The notes under the pieces are model-generated. The model was not told the origin of the DNA. It ran no database searches and was given only the letters and a program-made list of their open reading frames with translations. This document shows positions 37,766 to 49,290 of a stretch of 64,000 nt of DNA, in pieces. The translations under genes and the position numbers were made by a program. The number at the start of each line of letters is the position of its first letter. Position 1 is the stretch's first letter. The stretch comes from Vitellaria paradoxa (taxonomy: Eukaryota; Streptophyta; Magnoliopsida; Ericales; Sapotaceae), in NCBI GenBank assembly GCA_019916065.1, contig CM034242.1, positions 9,988,879-10,052,878 of the forward strand. The letters run 5' to 3'.

Positions 37766-38345
37766 GTGCCCAAACCCGAATTGAGAAGCACAAATATAGA
37801 CACCAGTCATAGACTGGATATGGTTAGAACGCACAAATATGCTAATTCAAAAAATATTAGCGCACGACACGATAAGGACATGTTAATGAATAAATATATA
37901 GTTCTACATGTACAAGTGAAAAAACCACATCGCTTCCATCTAAATGCTCAAGGATGTGGAAACAAGAAAAAAAAAATTTCTACACCCCTAAGAAGCACAA
38001 ATATGTGCACGAGATACAGATAGGATATAGCATGAACACGCAAATATGTAATTCAAAAACTGGTAGGACACAGGATGTGGAAACAAGGAAAAAAAAAATT
38101 TACACCCCTAAGAAGAACAAATATAGTCACAATATACAAATAGGATATGACACGAACATGCAAATATATTAATTTCAAAAAGTAATAGGGCATGTGAATG
38201 GAAATAAGGGGGGGAAAAAGCATGATAATTCTACACCCTAAAAAGCATAGATATAGACACGAGATACATATAAGACGTGGCAAGAACACACAGATATGTT
38301 AATTTCAAACAATAGTAGGGTACGACATGATAGGGACATGTTAAC
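37766..38345 (+). repeat. Degenerate tandem repeat, four units of about 110-190 bases
   Basis: Each unit carries AAGAAGCACAAATAT, then GACACGAGATACA, ATAGGATATG, ACACGCAAATATG and AATTCAAAAA, ending near TAGGACAC or TAGGGACATG. Units start near 37,780, 37,990, 38,110 and 38,235. Apparent reading frames here follow from the repeat and are not supported as genes. Confidence 0.65.
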
Positions 38346-39004
38346 AAATAAATATATAGTTTTATACATATACATGAAAAAATAACTATTTATTAACTTT
38401 TCTATTAAAAATATATTTATCTTTTATTCATATGTATTTTAGAAATTTTATTTTAAAAAAAATCTAGAAGTTTTAGTCTTAATTTCTAAATTTAAAAAAT
38501 TAAAGGGATTAGGAATTAATAAATGTAAATTCATGTTGCTTTTATCGTATTTTTCAATTCTAACTTTTTTCTTCAAAATTGTAATGTGTTTCACATGCAT
38601 CTAATTGATGGACATGTATTTTCCAAGTGTTTGAAGAGTGTCCAGTTAAAAAAAAAAAAGAATAAAAAGTAATAAGACACATTTAGATGCGTGAACAATA
38701 AGTGCCGACAGAGTGTCTGATAAGTACAAGGTCCATCACCAACATGACACAGATACAACATCTTCGTAGAAGTGTCCATACTTCTTAGCAACACCTTTTA
38801 CATAATTTCAAAGTAAAAAATAAATAAATAAACAAATTAAAAAGAACACTAATTTGTTCTTTCGGTGGTGAGAACTTCAATGAGTAACAATTTCTCTTTC
38901 TAGCAATGAAATAAATGAAACAATAGAACATTTATCACAAATTCAAAAGTCTAGATTTTAACAGAATACAAAGCAAAGAATGCAGCAAGCACTGAAACAC
39001 ATAC

Positions 39005-41023
39005 ATGATAGAGATTTGACGAGATCTTCCCATTACACAAAGTTGTCGATGAAGCTCATAAGAAAATAATACTAGGCACACTATTAAAGAAAAAAATACA
39101 AATGCCCCGCTAGAGAAGCAGTAAATAGTAATCAAATTAATGTCAACAAGACAAGAAGCTTACACTTTGAATATCCATAGATATGAGCACATGGGTATCT
39201 TTTTGTTTTGACGAAGACTTTCCACAAATACTTTCCCTGTCCACCTTTATGTCTGATACTGTGGAAAAAAAGATAAAATATTTATAGCCAATACTCCATA
39301 AGGAACCTCATGAAAAGTACAATTATTCCATCCCACTTCCATTGAAAACTACCACTAATGGAGAAACTCAAGTACAGATAATATGGTCTGTGATGTATAC
39401 TGAATAATCACCAGATATAGCAGATGCAAGTTAATTTTCTTCTTTAAGCATGCATTTTCTTCTTTAAGCATGCATTATAGACACGCCGAATGTGTGCCAC
39501 CACTGACAGGCATGCCACTGATAATTTGTTTGGGAAACATGTTGGGCACCTTTTATGTGTCTCACCATTCTTGTCATTGTTGCTTAGTGCAGATGCCCAG
39601 AAGCAGGGATCAAAAAGTCGACAATAAAGGGATATTGGGATATTCTTAACTTTTAAGGTATATTTCCAAAAGCATAGCCCTCTTCACCAAGCAAACTTCT
39701 TTGTGAAATTCATGATTGGAAATCGATCAATGATCTTATGTGCTTTTCAAATGTAATTTGATAGTCAGAAAAAGCTCACCAGTCTGATGTCTGCAGGATG
39801 AGACGTTAACAATCCGGGAAGGAATGGGGCTGTTTTCCAGAAGTGGTAATAGAACTTTGGTAGAAGAAAATGCACCAATGTAATTAGTCCCCATCATCCT
39901 GGAGAATGCAAAAAAATTATCAGAATGTGACCAGTTATTCTCCAGAGATTAGGAAACCCTGATGTAATATGAAGCCCCCCCTCTCTTCCAATTGAAGCAA
40001 CATAATCTAAATTTCCTTCCAAATACATTGAAGAAATTCAAGACTCCTGCACCCTTACACATGGACAGAAAACACAAAATGCATAAAGAATATAATTAAT
40101 AAATCCTTTCAACACAGAAATCTAAGAACAACGCTTCAACAAGTTCCACAAGGATCAAATATTACTGATTCATTTAGCGTTAATATTAAAGGTACCAACT
40201 TTCCCAATAATTTATACCCATTAAATTGCATTATCCAAATTAACATCTTACCCAAGCTCATACAATTTAATACCATGTGACCTTCCTGTTTGGTCAAGTT
40301 GGCACCAAGCATCTAAACATCTTACTTTATTCAGGTGGGACAATTATGCCTATACAAATGGATAAATAAATTGAATTATTACTGATCATATCCCTCAGCA
40401 GTGACTCTGAATGATGTTGCCAGTATCCCTGCATTGTTTATCAGGAGCTGGACTGAAGAATGCAGATTTGAATCCAAAAGCCACTTCCGAAATGAGACTT
40501 CGAACTTCAAGATTGACTGGAAAGATGCTAAATCGACTTGAAAACACATGATATAGGCATGTTTATTTGGTGTTTTGATATCTCTCATAACCTGTCAAAC
40601 AACCAAAAGAGAGAAGATCAATGCAAGTACCGAAGTTAGGGGAGATACAAATAGCAATAAACTTATGGCAAGCACTACACCTTTGACAACAGATAAGATG
40701 ACTGCCCAACTGCAGGTAGGAAATGAATTTAGTTATGCTTCTCTAGTATTTGGCACAAAGAAAACAAAAGGATATAAAACATTCTATACTTGCGGGGAAA
40801 AGCTCATACAGTAGAATGAAATTATTGGCTTTAGTATACACATACTTGGTTCTTACACAATCTAAACAGCAAGGAAACAACCACAGTTTGAATACTATTA
40901 ATTGCTTCAACTCATCAAACAGAGAGCAGTTATGTTTTGAGAGATGAGTTTAAGAAATCAAACTCAAAACTGTAATGCAATAAGATCACCTGTAAGGTCC
41001 TACCAGGTCTTTCAGCAATATCA
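39005..41023 (-). pseudogene. Broken short-chain dehydrogenase/reductase (SDR) gene
   Basis: Five exons on the minus strand with matching GT/AG sites and phases: 41,023-40,990, 40,591-40,383, 39,898-39,780, 39,258-39,164 and 39,080-39,005. They give SDR landmarks in order: LLINNAGILA, TAEGYDQMMGTNYIGAF, IPSRIVNVSS, then YPCAHIYGYSK (the YxxxK active site) and LFSYELHRQL. Residues resemble plant DHRSX-like NAD(P)-dependent oxidoreductases. Exon 4 is 95 bases where 96 are needed: after SICGK (about 39,218-39,222) the frame shifts, so the active-site tyrosine is in another frame and TAG at 39,074-39,072 would end translation. No exon for the Rossmann glycine motif was found upstream and none for the C-terminal part downstream. 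Likely a truncated, frameshifted remnant; a sequencing error plus missed exons is the alternative. Confidence 0.75.
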
Positions 41024-41417
41024 CTAAAATAAAATAAAAAATACTTAATGTTGCTAGTATGAAAGTGAAAACAAAATTAACACATCAACATATTTCTGTA
41101 GGGGATGTAATGATATCTCATGGAAGCGTGCCAATACAACAACAATTGATGCCAATTAGGACAGCATGAGCTTCTGTTAGTATTTATTTACAATGTAACT
41201 GCCCAGTCTTCTATATCTGTTTCTTGCAAGAAAAATATTCCTTTAAATAAAGTGTTTGCCATGCAATTTCGCTGAAGAACCTATAGCAATGCTCCAGATA
41301 TGACTTATCCCTGCATGTGCCTAAACCAGTAAGTCACTTCAACAAGATGCTCGGCCAAATTGCACAGCATCCAGTCTCACAATAACAGGGCAGAAGTCAT
41401 GCATAGATGATGCATTA

Positions 41418-41814
41418 TGTCAAGTCACCAATTGTTCCAAGAGCTTAAGCTATATTAGGAACCCAACAATCTGTATCAAGCAATTTCAACACTCCCCCTC
41501 ATGTGCGATCTCAACTCACACATGGTGTAGAGACAAAGAGACTTGGTCAAACACAGGGCACCAACACAAATTAATTAGAGTGCACAAGAACAAACATGGA
41601 ATAAATACTGAATCAAGACTTGAACCCAAGACCTCATGAGGCCATAGCTTTAATACCATGTTAAGTCACCAATTGTGACAGGATAGGTGAGGAATCACTC
41701 TAGATTTGATCTACTGGGGCCTACTACAACTGCATTTATCAAACAAAGACAACAACTCTAAAAGCTTAAGCTGTTAAAAAATTGCCCAATAATGTATATC
41801 AAGCTATTTCAACA
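41418..41814 (-). mobile_element. TRIM (terminal-repeat retrotransposon in miniature)
   Basis: Read on the minus strand: LTR TGTTGAAATAGC...GACTTAACA (41,814-41,659), primer-binding site TGGTATTAAAGC (complement of 41,647-41,658), a short non-coding interior, purine tract CATGAGGGGGAG (complement of 41,492-41,503) and a second, shorter LTR (41,491-41,418). Flanks CATTA and CATTC suggest a decayed 5-bp duplication. It lies upstream of the SDR remnant. Confidence 0.72.
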
Positions 41815-42848
41815 CATTCATTAGAGGCTTTCTTTGATGGTATCCTTATTTTTGTAGTACAACTTTAGGCATTCTTTGTGCTTGTAGGCAGCGGACTTGA
41901 TGGATCAAGCAAAATGCATTTACAGAACACAACGTGTAGTTTGTTTGACTGAAACATATTAAAAAAAAAAAAAAACTAAGTTATCTGTTTTCCTGAGCTT
42001 GGTGCAACTAAAAAAAAATAGGAAAAAAATATTTTATTGTAAATCACTTACGCCAAGGAACAGAACAAATAACCCAAGGGTCAAATCTATGAGATGTTTT
42101 CTGAGGTTCAAACTTATCTGCAGTTATGAGCTCGCCTACTATAAACAACAATGAGAGGCTCCCATCATTCCACTGGTAGTCTCAGTCATCTTACACTAGC
42201 AACCCGCCTAGGAAGTATTTTTCCATCCCCCAACCCCCACATACACCTCTAACATAGGTCAATACATATATACGGACATGTACTTATTAATTGAGAGAAC
42301 CTCCAGATTGAGAGAATCTCCAGATTAGCTCAATTTAATAGAAACACCATGACAAGAATTTGCTCAAGATTCAGAGCATAAGTGTTTAATCATCATAAAC
42401 TTAGGAAAAGCTAAACATTTCATAAACCCAAAGTTTTGATTACAAAATCACTAGGAATCATAGAGAGTAAGGAAAAACTCACGGACAAACAAAATCGATA
42501 CAACAAATCCGAAGACCAAATAAAGTGTACATTTAAAAGAAGGAAGCCTCTACAAGCGCCCACCTCCCCCCCCCCCAAACACCCAAAAAAAAAAGAAAAA
42601 AAATCTCACACTATCTCATAAAATATTCAATGGGGAAAAAAATAACTCTAAGAATTTGTCTCATTTGCCCATTGGCCAATTTGAACAGCCTTCTTCTTTC
42701 CTTAGCAAAGGGACCTTAAACATAGGTTATAGCCTTATAGGTAATAACAACCTCTCTCCTATTGCACAAGAAAATAAGAGGAAAAAAAATTAAGGCTAGC
42801 AAGCATATACAATACTAACTGCGGTACTGGTGTTTAAACATCCCCCTG
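41815..42848. other. Intergenic region between the TRIM and the PPR gene
   Basis: No gene is visible. The PPR 3' untranslated region should lie at its right end. Small features are a direct repeat (TTGAGAGAACCTCCAGATTG type) near 42,290-42,325 and a poly-C/poly-A stretch near 42,570-42,600. Confidence 0.4.
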
Positions 42849-45371
42849 CTACATTTTGGTGACAGCAGAATCATCCTTATTTGTGAACCAGTCGTCTAGT
42901 CCTTTATTGCTCATTTCCGAGCAAATAGCGCGGGTCTCTTGCAACCTTCCTTGCTCTCTAAGGCCAGATACAAGCTCATTACAGATACTGACATCTGGCA
43001 GGAAACCATTCTCCAACATTTCATTGTACCAAACATACGCCCCACTGAAATCCTTAAGATTGCAATATCCCTTAATCAGTGTGATGTAAGTATCAGCTTT
43101 AGGAACCAATCCTCTAGCCTTCATATCATCAAGAAGATCCTTTACCTCCTGCAACATTCCTTCTTTAAAACGAGCCATAATTAAGGTATTGTAGGTCATC
43201 TTGTCTGGCTGAATACCATGATTTAACATTTCATGGTGCAAAGCAAAAGCCTTTTGAGCATCTCCATGCTCTGTGTAAAAATGAATAAGTTCATTATATA
43301 CAAGTCGATCCGGAGTCAAGTTCATCTGTGACATTTCTTGAACCATTTCCTCTAGCAGCACTGGTCCACTCTTGCTACATACACTAATTAAAGGATGAAA
43401 CGTATTTAAGGTAGGTTTAATGCCAGCCTTCTTCATATTCTCATATAATTCCGTAGCCTTCTTAGTGTCCCCTATGTCAGAACACCCTGAAATTAGGGAA
43501 TTGTACGTGATAACATCAGGTCTTAAACCTTTGCTTGAAATTTGAAGCACCAATTCTTCAGCTTCCACTACTCTGCCCTTTTTGCAGAGACCATGAATGA
43601 GTGTGTTGTATGTTACAATAGTTGGATTGATCTCGTATTTTAACATCTCATCAAAAAACCTGAAAGCATCCTTCAACTTCCCCGCCACACAATGACCATC
43701 AATGAGCATATTATATATCTGTGCATTTGGCAAAATCCCTCTACCTAGCATATCCCTGAGGGTAATTTCAGCTTCAAGAAGCCTACCATCCTTACACAAG
43801 CAATTTACCAGGGAGCCATAGCTTACAACATTGGGCTTCAATCCATTATTTTCCATCTCCTCAAGAATCTGAAAACACCTCTCAAACTGGCAACTCCTTC
43901 CATACCCATCAATCAGGATGTTATGAGTCTGCAAATTTGGGGGAGCTCCCTTCTCTATCATCTTCTTAACCCATTCCATAGCTTCATCCATATTTCCCAA
44001 TTCACATAACTTGTTGATCAGCGAATTGAATGTGATGCAGCTTGGCTTCAACCCAAGAATTTCCATTTGTTCAAGGGTTGAAATGGCTTTCCCCATTTCA
44101 CCAGTGCAACAATACCCATGCACAATTGTGTTATATATCACTTCCGTAGGAACAAAGCCATTTTCAGTCAACTTCCTCAAAACCTCCTCGGCCTTCTCCA
44201 TTTTTCCTTCCTTGCACAACCCATTCAACAAAATGCTACAAGTATAATCATTGATCTGAACACCTTTCCTTATCGCATCTTCATATAAAGCTATTGAAGC
44301 ATCCACATTACGACACCTCCAGTGCCCATCAAAAAGTATACTGTAAGTGAATCCATCTGGGACAAACCCATAGGCTTCCATCTCCTCCAACACTTTATTT
44401 GCTTCCTCAATCTTCTGTGCCCGGCATAGCCCGCTAAGCAATGAATTGAAAGTAACAAGATTTGGCTCAACATTCCCGGCCTTCATCCTTTCACGAAGAT
44501 TAAAAGCTTCCTCCAAATTACCAACCTTGCAATACCCACTGATAAGCGAATTATAGGTAACACAGTTTGCCACCACCCTCCTCTCAATCATTTCATCAAA
44601 CAGCTCCCTTGCATCCTCTATTCTCTTCTCTTTACACAAGCCACCAATCAACACATTATACACAAATCCATTAGGAATCAATCCACTTTTTCTCATACAA
44701 TTCATCAAGTCCGTGGCCCTGCCCAAGTCACCCAACTTCACCGCTGACTGTACGGCCTTGCCGTAAGCGAATTTATCGACCCGAATACCCGAACCGACTA
44801 CTTCCGAAAATAATTCTAGCGTCTTACAATACTGACCCGAAGAGACCAGAGATTCAAGGAAACTGCCAAAAGAAGAGAGAGAAGGGAACTCACCATCTTT
44901 CCTGATTAGCATATACAACTCTATGGCTTCATTGGGTAACCTTGAGTCAGCACAGACTGAGAGCAGCATGTTAGAGAAAGTGGTTTTCAAGGAAGGTGAG
45001 AAGTGAGAGAAGAGGAATAAGAGATCAGAGGGGGAAGCGAATGGGGATTTGGAGAGAACGAGAGATTTGATGAGCCTTTGGGCGGACTGAGTACGACCTT
45101 GTTCGATGAGGATTCGAAGCTTCCGTGCCTGTTCTTGGCGGTCTTCGTCTTGAGGATTAGAGGGCTTGTCGCCGACGCCGAAGCCGCCGCCGCCGCTCTT
45201 CTGTGGGTGTTCTGAAGTGGGCTCGACATGGTCGTCGCCTGGCACAGAGCCGGAACAGAAGGGTAATTTAGGAGTAGCATAGAGCTCGGGTGGCACCGAA
45301 GAGGAATTCTGGAGTTTGCGGAGGGTATTGGCGGGGATTTTGGGAATCGGATGGATGAACCGCCTCGTCAT
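42849..45371 (-). CDS. P-class pentatricopeptide repeat (PPR) protein, At5g12100-like
   Basis: Intronless, 840 residues. After an Arg-rich N-terminus with no acidic residues in its first 25 positions (MTRRFIHPIPKIPANTLRK, a likely mitochondrial presequence) and a low-complexity region, about 20 PPR motifs run almost without gaps from residue about 130 to 828. All are 35 residues long except one of 34, and carry typical YNTLIHGLCKKGR-type helices. There is no E, E+ or DYW domain, so it belongs to the P class, whose members bind organelle RNA for stabilisation, splicing or translation. The length, motif order and C-terminus (SAVTKM against SATEKL) match what I recall of Arabidopsis At5g12100, a predicted mitochondrial protein. 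The start is the first in-frame ATG. The specific RNA target is unknown. Confidence 0.93.
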   Translation of the reverse strand: MTRRFIHPIPKIPANTLRKLQNSSSVPPELYATPKLPFCSGSVPGDDHVEPTSEHPQKSGGGGFGVGDKPSNPQDEDRQEQARKLRILIEQGRTQSAQRLIKSLVLSKSPFASPSDLLFLFSHFSPSLKTTFSNMLLSVCADSRLPNEAIELYMLIRKDGEFPSLSSFGSFLESLVSSGQYCKTLELFSEVVGSGIRVDKFAYGKAVQSAVKLGDLGRATDLMNCMRKSGLIPNGFVYNVLIGGLCKEKRIEDARELFDEMIERRVVANCVTYNSLISGYCKVGNLEEAFNLRERMKAGNVEPNLVTFNSLLSGLCRAQKIEEANKVLEEMEAYGFVPDGFTYSILFDGHWRCRNVDASIALYEDAIRKGVQINDYTCSILLNGLCKEGKMEKAEEVLRKLTENGFVPTEVIYNTIVHGYCCTGEMGKAISTLEQMEILGLKPSCITFNSLINKLCELGNMDEAMEWVKKMIEKGAPPNLQTHNILIDGYGRSCQFERCFQILEEMENNGLKPNVVSYGSLVNCLCKDGRLLEAEITLRDMLGRGILPNAQIYNMLIDGHCVAGKLKDAFRFFDEMLKYEINPTIVTYNTLIHGLCKKGRVVEAEELVLQISSKGLRPDVITYNSLISGCSDIGDTKKATELYENMKKAGIKPTLNTFHPLISVCSKSGPVLLEEMVQEMSQMNLTPDRLVYNELIHFYTEHGDAQKAFALHHEMLNHGIQPDKMTYNTLIMARFKEGMLQEVKDLLDDMKARGLVPKADTYITLIKGYCNLKDFSGAYVWYNEMLENGFLPDVSICNELVSGLREQGRLQETRAICSEMSNKGLDDWFTNKDDSAVTKM

Positions 45372-48000
45372 TCTTGTAATTTCACAATGGTTTCTCTCAA
45401 TTTAACCTCTCTTTTCATTTTGATTGATTTTATAAACCCTCGTTTTTTGTTTTTCCGATCAAAATTTTAAACCCTTGGTTTTGCTACTGTCAAAGTTCGG
45501 AGAAGGCTTCCCGCCCCTGAAGTTGGAGTAAACTACGCCGTTTAGTCCTTGCATTCCAGATTTTTGATTCAAATCTCAAGCTATAAATTTTAGACGTTGA
45601 ACCCAAGCCAACTCAAATGACAAAGATTACAAAAATGCTCCCAAACTCTTTGGTCTCACCTTTACCTGTAAATTTCACATAATATTAAAATATTTAAAAA
45701 GACAATTTACTGGTATAATTTAAATTTGTATATTAAAAATATTCTTATTAAAAAATACTACTAAATCAATTTATCAAAATATTATTAATTTTTATACTAA
45801 AAAGATAACTCATATGTCATAAGTAATATTTTTTAAAAATTTGAGTAGTAATTGCCCGCTTACTTCAAAATAAAAAATATTTTACCAATAAAATTTTATT
45901 TTTTATTATAAGTTGTCTTTTTATATTTTTTAATAAATAAGTGAGCAATTACTAATTGAATTTTTGAAAAGCATTAATTATGACACACTTGTTATATTCT
46001 TATCATAAAATTAAGAATATTTTGGTGAGTTTAACTTAATTGTCTTTCCTAACTAGTGATTATTTTTTGTGTGTATGAATTTTTTCTATTATATATTTAT
46101 TTTGATCTTTAAGTGGATATTGTATTAATAATTGGTTAAAAAAATTAACTAAGCAGTATTACAGCTTGAATCGACCTGGTTAAATAAAATATTTTTAATT
46201 TAATAATAAATAAAAATATATTATTATCAATTATTCAAATGATAAATAAATTATCATTATCATCTAATTATAGCTTACGAAGAATTCAACTTAGACAAAT
46301 ATATTCATACGTATATTTAATCCAAACTTAAATAAAAATATCCGTATGTACATTTAATTAAAGGGATGAAAAAATTTATAAAAAATAATTTATAATAAAA
46401 TAATATGTTAAATTATAATTAGATTTGTAAAATAATACAAGTTAAAAAGTAATTTACTACACTATTATTCGTTTATAAAAATTAATATTTTTTATATTAT
46501 TTTATTTATCAAATCAATATGAGATAAGAAAATAATAGTATTAGAATTTGACTATAATATAAAAGCCTTATTATGATTTATATACCAAATATATTATTAC
46601 TAATATAGCACATGTGCCATAATTAATATTTTTCAAAATTTAGTTAGTAATTGTTTGCCTGTTTATTAAAAATATAAAAAGACAACTTATAATAAAAAAT
46701 AAAATTATATTGGTAAATTTTTCTTTTTTAGTGGGCGAGTAATTACTACCCAAATTATTAAAAAAAAGTTACTTATGACCTATGAATTCTTTTTATTTAT
46801 AAAAATTAAGAATAGTTGGTAATTTAATTTAGCTATATATTCTTAACAAAAAGTATTTTTTAAGATACAAATTTAAATTATAAGTAAAAAGGGATTGAAC
46901 GAACTTCGGCCCATTTGGCATACTATAATTCTCTATAAATCTCCAACAATCTCTCTACCTCTAATTTTCTCGCCATCATTAATTTCAAAAAATTCTAATA
47001 TTTCGCTAAAAAAATAAAAAAAATCTGAAAGTAGATTAACCGAATGTATAAATTTTTTATATAATCATATTTTTTGTATCGAAAGCTTTCAAACGAGTAC
47101 TATTATTGTTATTTTTGTGAATTTTTTAGCATCCGTGGGAACAGATTTAAAAAATTATTTCTACTGTTTATTACTTAAAAAAAAATATCAAAATTAACTT
47201 TAAATTATATTTTATTTCAATTTATCTTATTTTTTTTTTACGTCAAACGGACCTTCATATATCCTTTTCCCACTCAATCCAAAAACAAGATCAATTGTAC
47301 TTCACGCCCCGCGTTACTTACGTCATTTGGTTTGCCATCAGAACTTGACTCAATCGTCAAGGTATATGGCTGCTGCATTTACCGACGCCTCCTTGACTCA
47401 GAACTCGATTCTCTGTTTTAAATTAGGATGACAAAAAATTTTTAAAAATATTAAAAATAATTAAAAATTTTTAACAATTATTTATTTTTTATTTTATTGA
47501 ACAAATTACGAATTCATAATATATCTCATTTTGTCTCATTCTTTGTCACTCTAAACCCACCCTAAAAGAGAAAGATGAAAAGAATGGACTCAAATCTCGT
47601 CTGCGGGAGCAAACTTACAATACATAGGATAGGATAAAGAAAAACTAATGTTATGTGAAATTTATAATTATACGTATAAGTGAAACCAAATAGTTCGAGG
47701 GTATTTTTGTACTTTTTGCTCATTAAAGTGGTGTTTGGAGTGATAAAAAATGAGACAAAGTGAGATAAATAGTGAGTTTGTAATTCGTATAGTAAGATAA
47801 AAAAATAAATAATTTTTAATATTTTTTATCATTTTTTTAAATATTTTACCACCCCGGAGCCTAAGTTGGGTTGGCTGGGTCCAAAGTTTGAAATTTGCTG
47901 CTGAGATTTGAATAAAAAATCTGGAGCACGAGGACTAAACGACGTAGTTTACTATAATTTCAGGGACGGCCCCCCAACTTCGGAAAAGTTATCATAAATA
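45372..48000. repeat. Region bounded by inverted repeats, upstream of the PPR gene
   Basis: About 45,485-45,615 and 47,870-47,985 are inverted copies (AGTAAACTACGCCGTTTAGTC against GTAAACTACGTCGTTTAGTC, with shared flanks CCAGATTTTT and CAAATCTCA). Between them are foldback segments at about 45,700-46,050 and 46,570-46,880, sharing GTAATTGCCCGC/GAGCAATTAC motifs. A MITE-like element with TGGTGTTTGGAGTGATAAAA lies at 47,730-47,870. No coding sequence is visible. The PPR promoter presumably overlaps the left repeat. Confidence 0.5.
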
Positions 48001-48029
48001 TTCAAAAGTTATCACTTTGTCAATTTTTT

Positions 48030-49290
48030 TTAGAGATGGGAACGGGACAGATTGGAAGCGGATATGACATTATCTAAATCTAAATTTTAAATCCTCTACC
48101 ACCTCCAAATTTGGCCCAAACTCCAAACAGATATTTTTTTAGACCTCCATTCCCGCTCCAAACGGAAAACGGATGTCCAAAACTCCAAACCATTTATTCA
48201 TATCTGAATCTACCCTTAAGTTGTATGTAAACTATTACTACCAAATAATGCATCTCTAAAATCAAAATAATACATAATCTCATCACAATAATAATTTACC
48301 AAAGTAATACATAAAATCTCAAAAATCAATATTGAATGTTTCATGAAACATTTTAGTCAAACTATTTGAAAAATCTATTTTCTAAAAAACTCTTTTGAAT
48401 ATCAATATTGAAAAGTTTAAAAATATATTTTACCTGAAAATGTTAAAAATACAAGGGGAAACAATAAACTATTCAAAGTTCAAGAAAGAAGTTAATAAAT
48501 GAAACAATAATCTTTTGTACTAAAAATAAGAAAAATAAAATAAAATAGTAAATAAAATATTTTAATTATTTTTTAAAATTTGTATCTAGATATTTTTTTG
48601 GAAACAATTGAGTTTATAAGTCATAATGGGGTTTGAAATTGTATAAATTAATATAAATTTGTAAAAATTATAATTTTATAATTCGTACAGTGAGTAAAAA
48701 ATTTAAATTTTATAGGAATTTATATAATTTTGTAAAGTCCCAAATGATATACTTTATAAAATTTTAAATTTACCTCTTTAAACTTTATTGATTTTTGCGT
48801 ATGAAAAAAATAAATTGAACTTTTAAACTTCAATTGGCACAAAAGTTAAAAAAATTAAATTTATAATTTTTTTCTCAAACACACCCTAATTAATATAAAA
48901 TGATGACAATTTTTATTTTAAATTTATTTATCAATATTCAATTTAATGATAATAATAGCGAAGTTCAATAAGTTTAAAGTATTATGAATGTGAATATTGT
49001 TTGTCATGATACGGTGACGATATTGTTATCATGGCTCTAAATGATTCAGAGTTCTTCAGATATTTTTAGGGATAAATAGGGATGGATCGAGGTAGATTGG
49101 CGCAGATTTGAATTAGATGTCGGATTCGGGACGGAGGGCAATGCCATCCCTATATCCGATCCAATATTCAAATTTTTTTTAAAAATCAAATCCAAATCCG
49201 ATCCAATCTCCAAAAAGAAATCTAAATTCTACATCCACTCAGATCGAGTAACGGATCGGATTCAGACGGATCAGCCGAGATGCCCATCCC
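48030..49290. mobile_element. Decayed element with GGGATGGG-type ends
   Basis: AGAGATGGGAACGGGAC near 48,033 and the reverse of GATGCCCATCCCTAA at 49,278-49,292 resemble the ends of a transposable element. An internal AGGGATGGATCGAGG at 49,078 suggests a second copy or a nested insertion. No protein is encoded. The boundaries are a guess. Confidence 0.3.

Noticed and set aside
37766..38172. Two Lys/Thr-rich small proteins
   Set aside because: They read through the degenerate tandem repeat and change frame with each unit.
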